Of a stretch of 64,000 nt of DNA, positions 63,722 to 64,000 are shown in pieces; the stretch's first letter is position 1, and each line of letters begins with the position of its first letter. The stretch is from NCBI GenBank assembly GCA_016165875.1, contig JABBOT010000015.1, positions 2,471,132-2,535,131 of the forward strand, read 5' to 3'. The notes beneath the pieces are model-generated. The model ran no database searches. It was given only the letters and a program-made list of their open reading frames with translations, and was not told the DNA's origin. This DNA comes from Acanthopleura granulata (taxonomy: Eukaryota; Mollusca; Polyplacophora; Chitonida; Chitonidae). Position numbers and translations under genes: made by a program.

Positions 63722-64000
63722 CTGTAACAGAAAATCAAAGGACTTCAAAGGACTTTTGAAGAAAAATACTAACACTGCATGTGTACACAGTACATATTCA
63801 AATAATGTTTTTTGGGGGTATAACCTGTAAATGAATGTTGTACATATAAATATATATATTTACATCCATACAGAGGTTCTTTTCCCCCACAAAGAAAGTT
63901 TTCACACAATTTTTACTTAAGACATTAAACATTTAACATAAAATTTACACAAGGAAATAAATTTGGAAGATTTCTCACTGAAAGTATGTTTTATTAATTC
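63722..64000 (-). other. unc80: Upstream intron, truncated by window edge
   Basis: AT-rich, with no exon recognised. Confidence 0.6.

Noticed and set aside
2113..63721. UNC79 instead of UNC80
   Set aside because: The ordered motifs (CDIRQ, FICTH-CHP-C, DFTLPSP, KDLKQT-KKEQC, HRKPFVLQ, TDW-EAVRPAL) are those of UNC80.

Overview
The window is animal genomic DNA from one long, intron-rich gene, read entirely from the minus strand. The gene is recognised as unc80, which encodes the large scaffold subunit of the NALCN sodium-leak channel complex. I can place 49 coding exons between 63721 and 2113. They run from right to left, all have GT-AG borders, and every junction keeps the reading frame. Together they total 6724 bases (2241 codons plus one base), about two thirds of the protein. 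The first exons lie beyond position 64000 and the last lie left of position 2113. No second gene is supported on either strand.

The organism is most likely a mollusc, with a bivalve favoured, and at least a lophotrochozoan. The reason is the repeat content. There are more than twenty copies of a tRNA-derived SINE whose body contains the 'cctcccaccataatgctgg' and 'tgaaatattcttgagtac' motifs and ends in (aaat)n, plus one copy of a second tRNA-derived SINE. Both kinds are familiar from bivalve and gastropod genomes. This is recall, not a database match.

Layout from right to left in transcription order. 63.7-56.7 kb: exons 1-8, with the CDIRQ block, basic linker segments, the FLLECC and IHRCNHGDWPNW helical blocks and the acidic DDEEDFLD motif. 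56.1-51.5 kb: exons 9-13, Ser/Arg-rich linker and the FICTHEGFCHPNC cysteine/histidine motif. 50.8-46.1 kb: exons 14-18. 46.1-38.4 kb: two long introns, with small exons 19 and 20 between them. 38.5-31.0 kb: exons 21-29. 29.7-13.6 kb: exons 30-45, the most conserved C-terminal helical-repeat region. 11.7-2.1 kb: exons 46-49, followed by an 80-95-base minisatellite at the left edge.

The most unusual feature is the tandem repetition. At seven exons (27, 30, 31, 35, 36, 44, 48) the array beginning the downstream intron is built from copies of the end of the exon together with its own 5' splice site. This gives between 3 and 24 extra near-identical donor sites per intron. The largest is a 61-base unit present 25 times. 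Four other arrays (after exons 16, 45, 46, 49) also begin just downstream of a donor but contain no exon sequence. In one case (exon 31) two of the copies look like complete 36-base, frame-preserving mini-exons.
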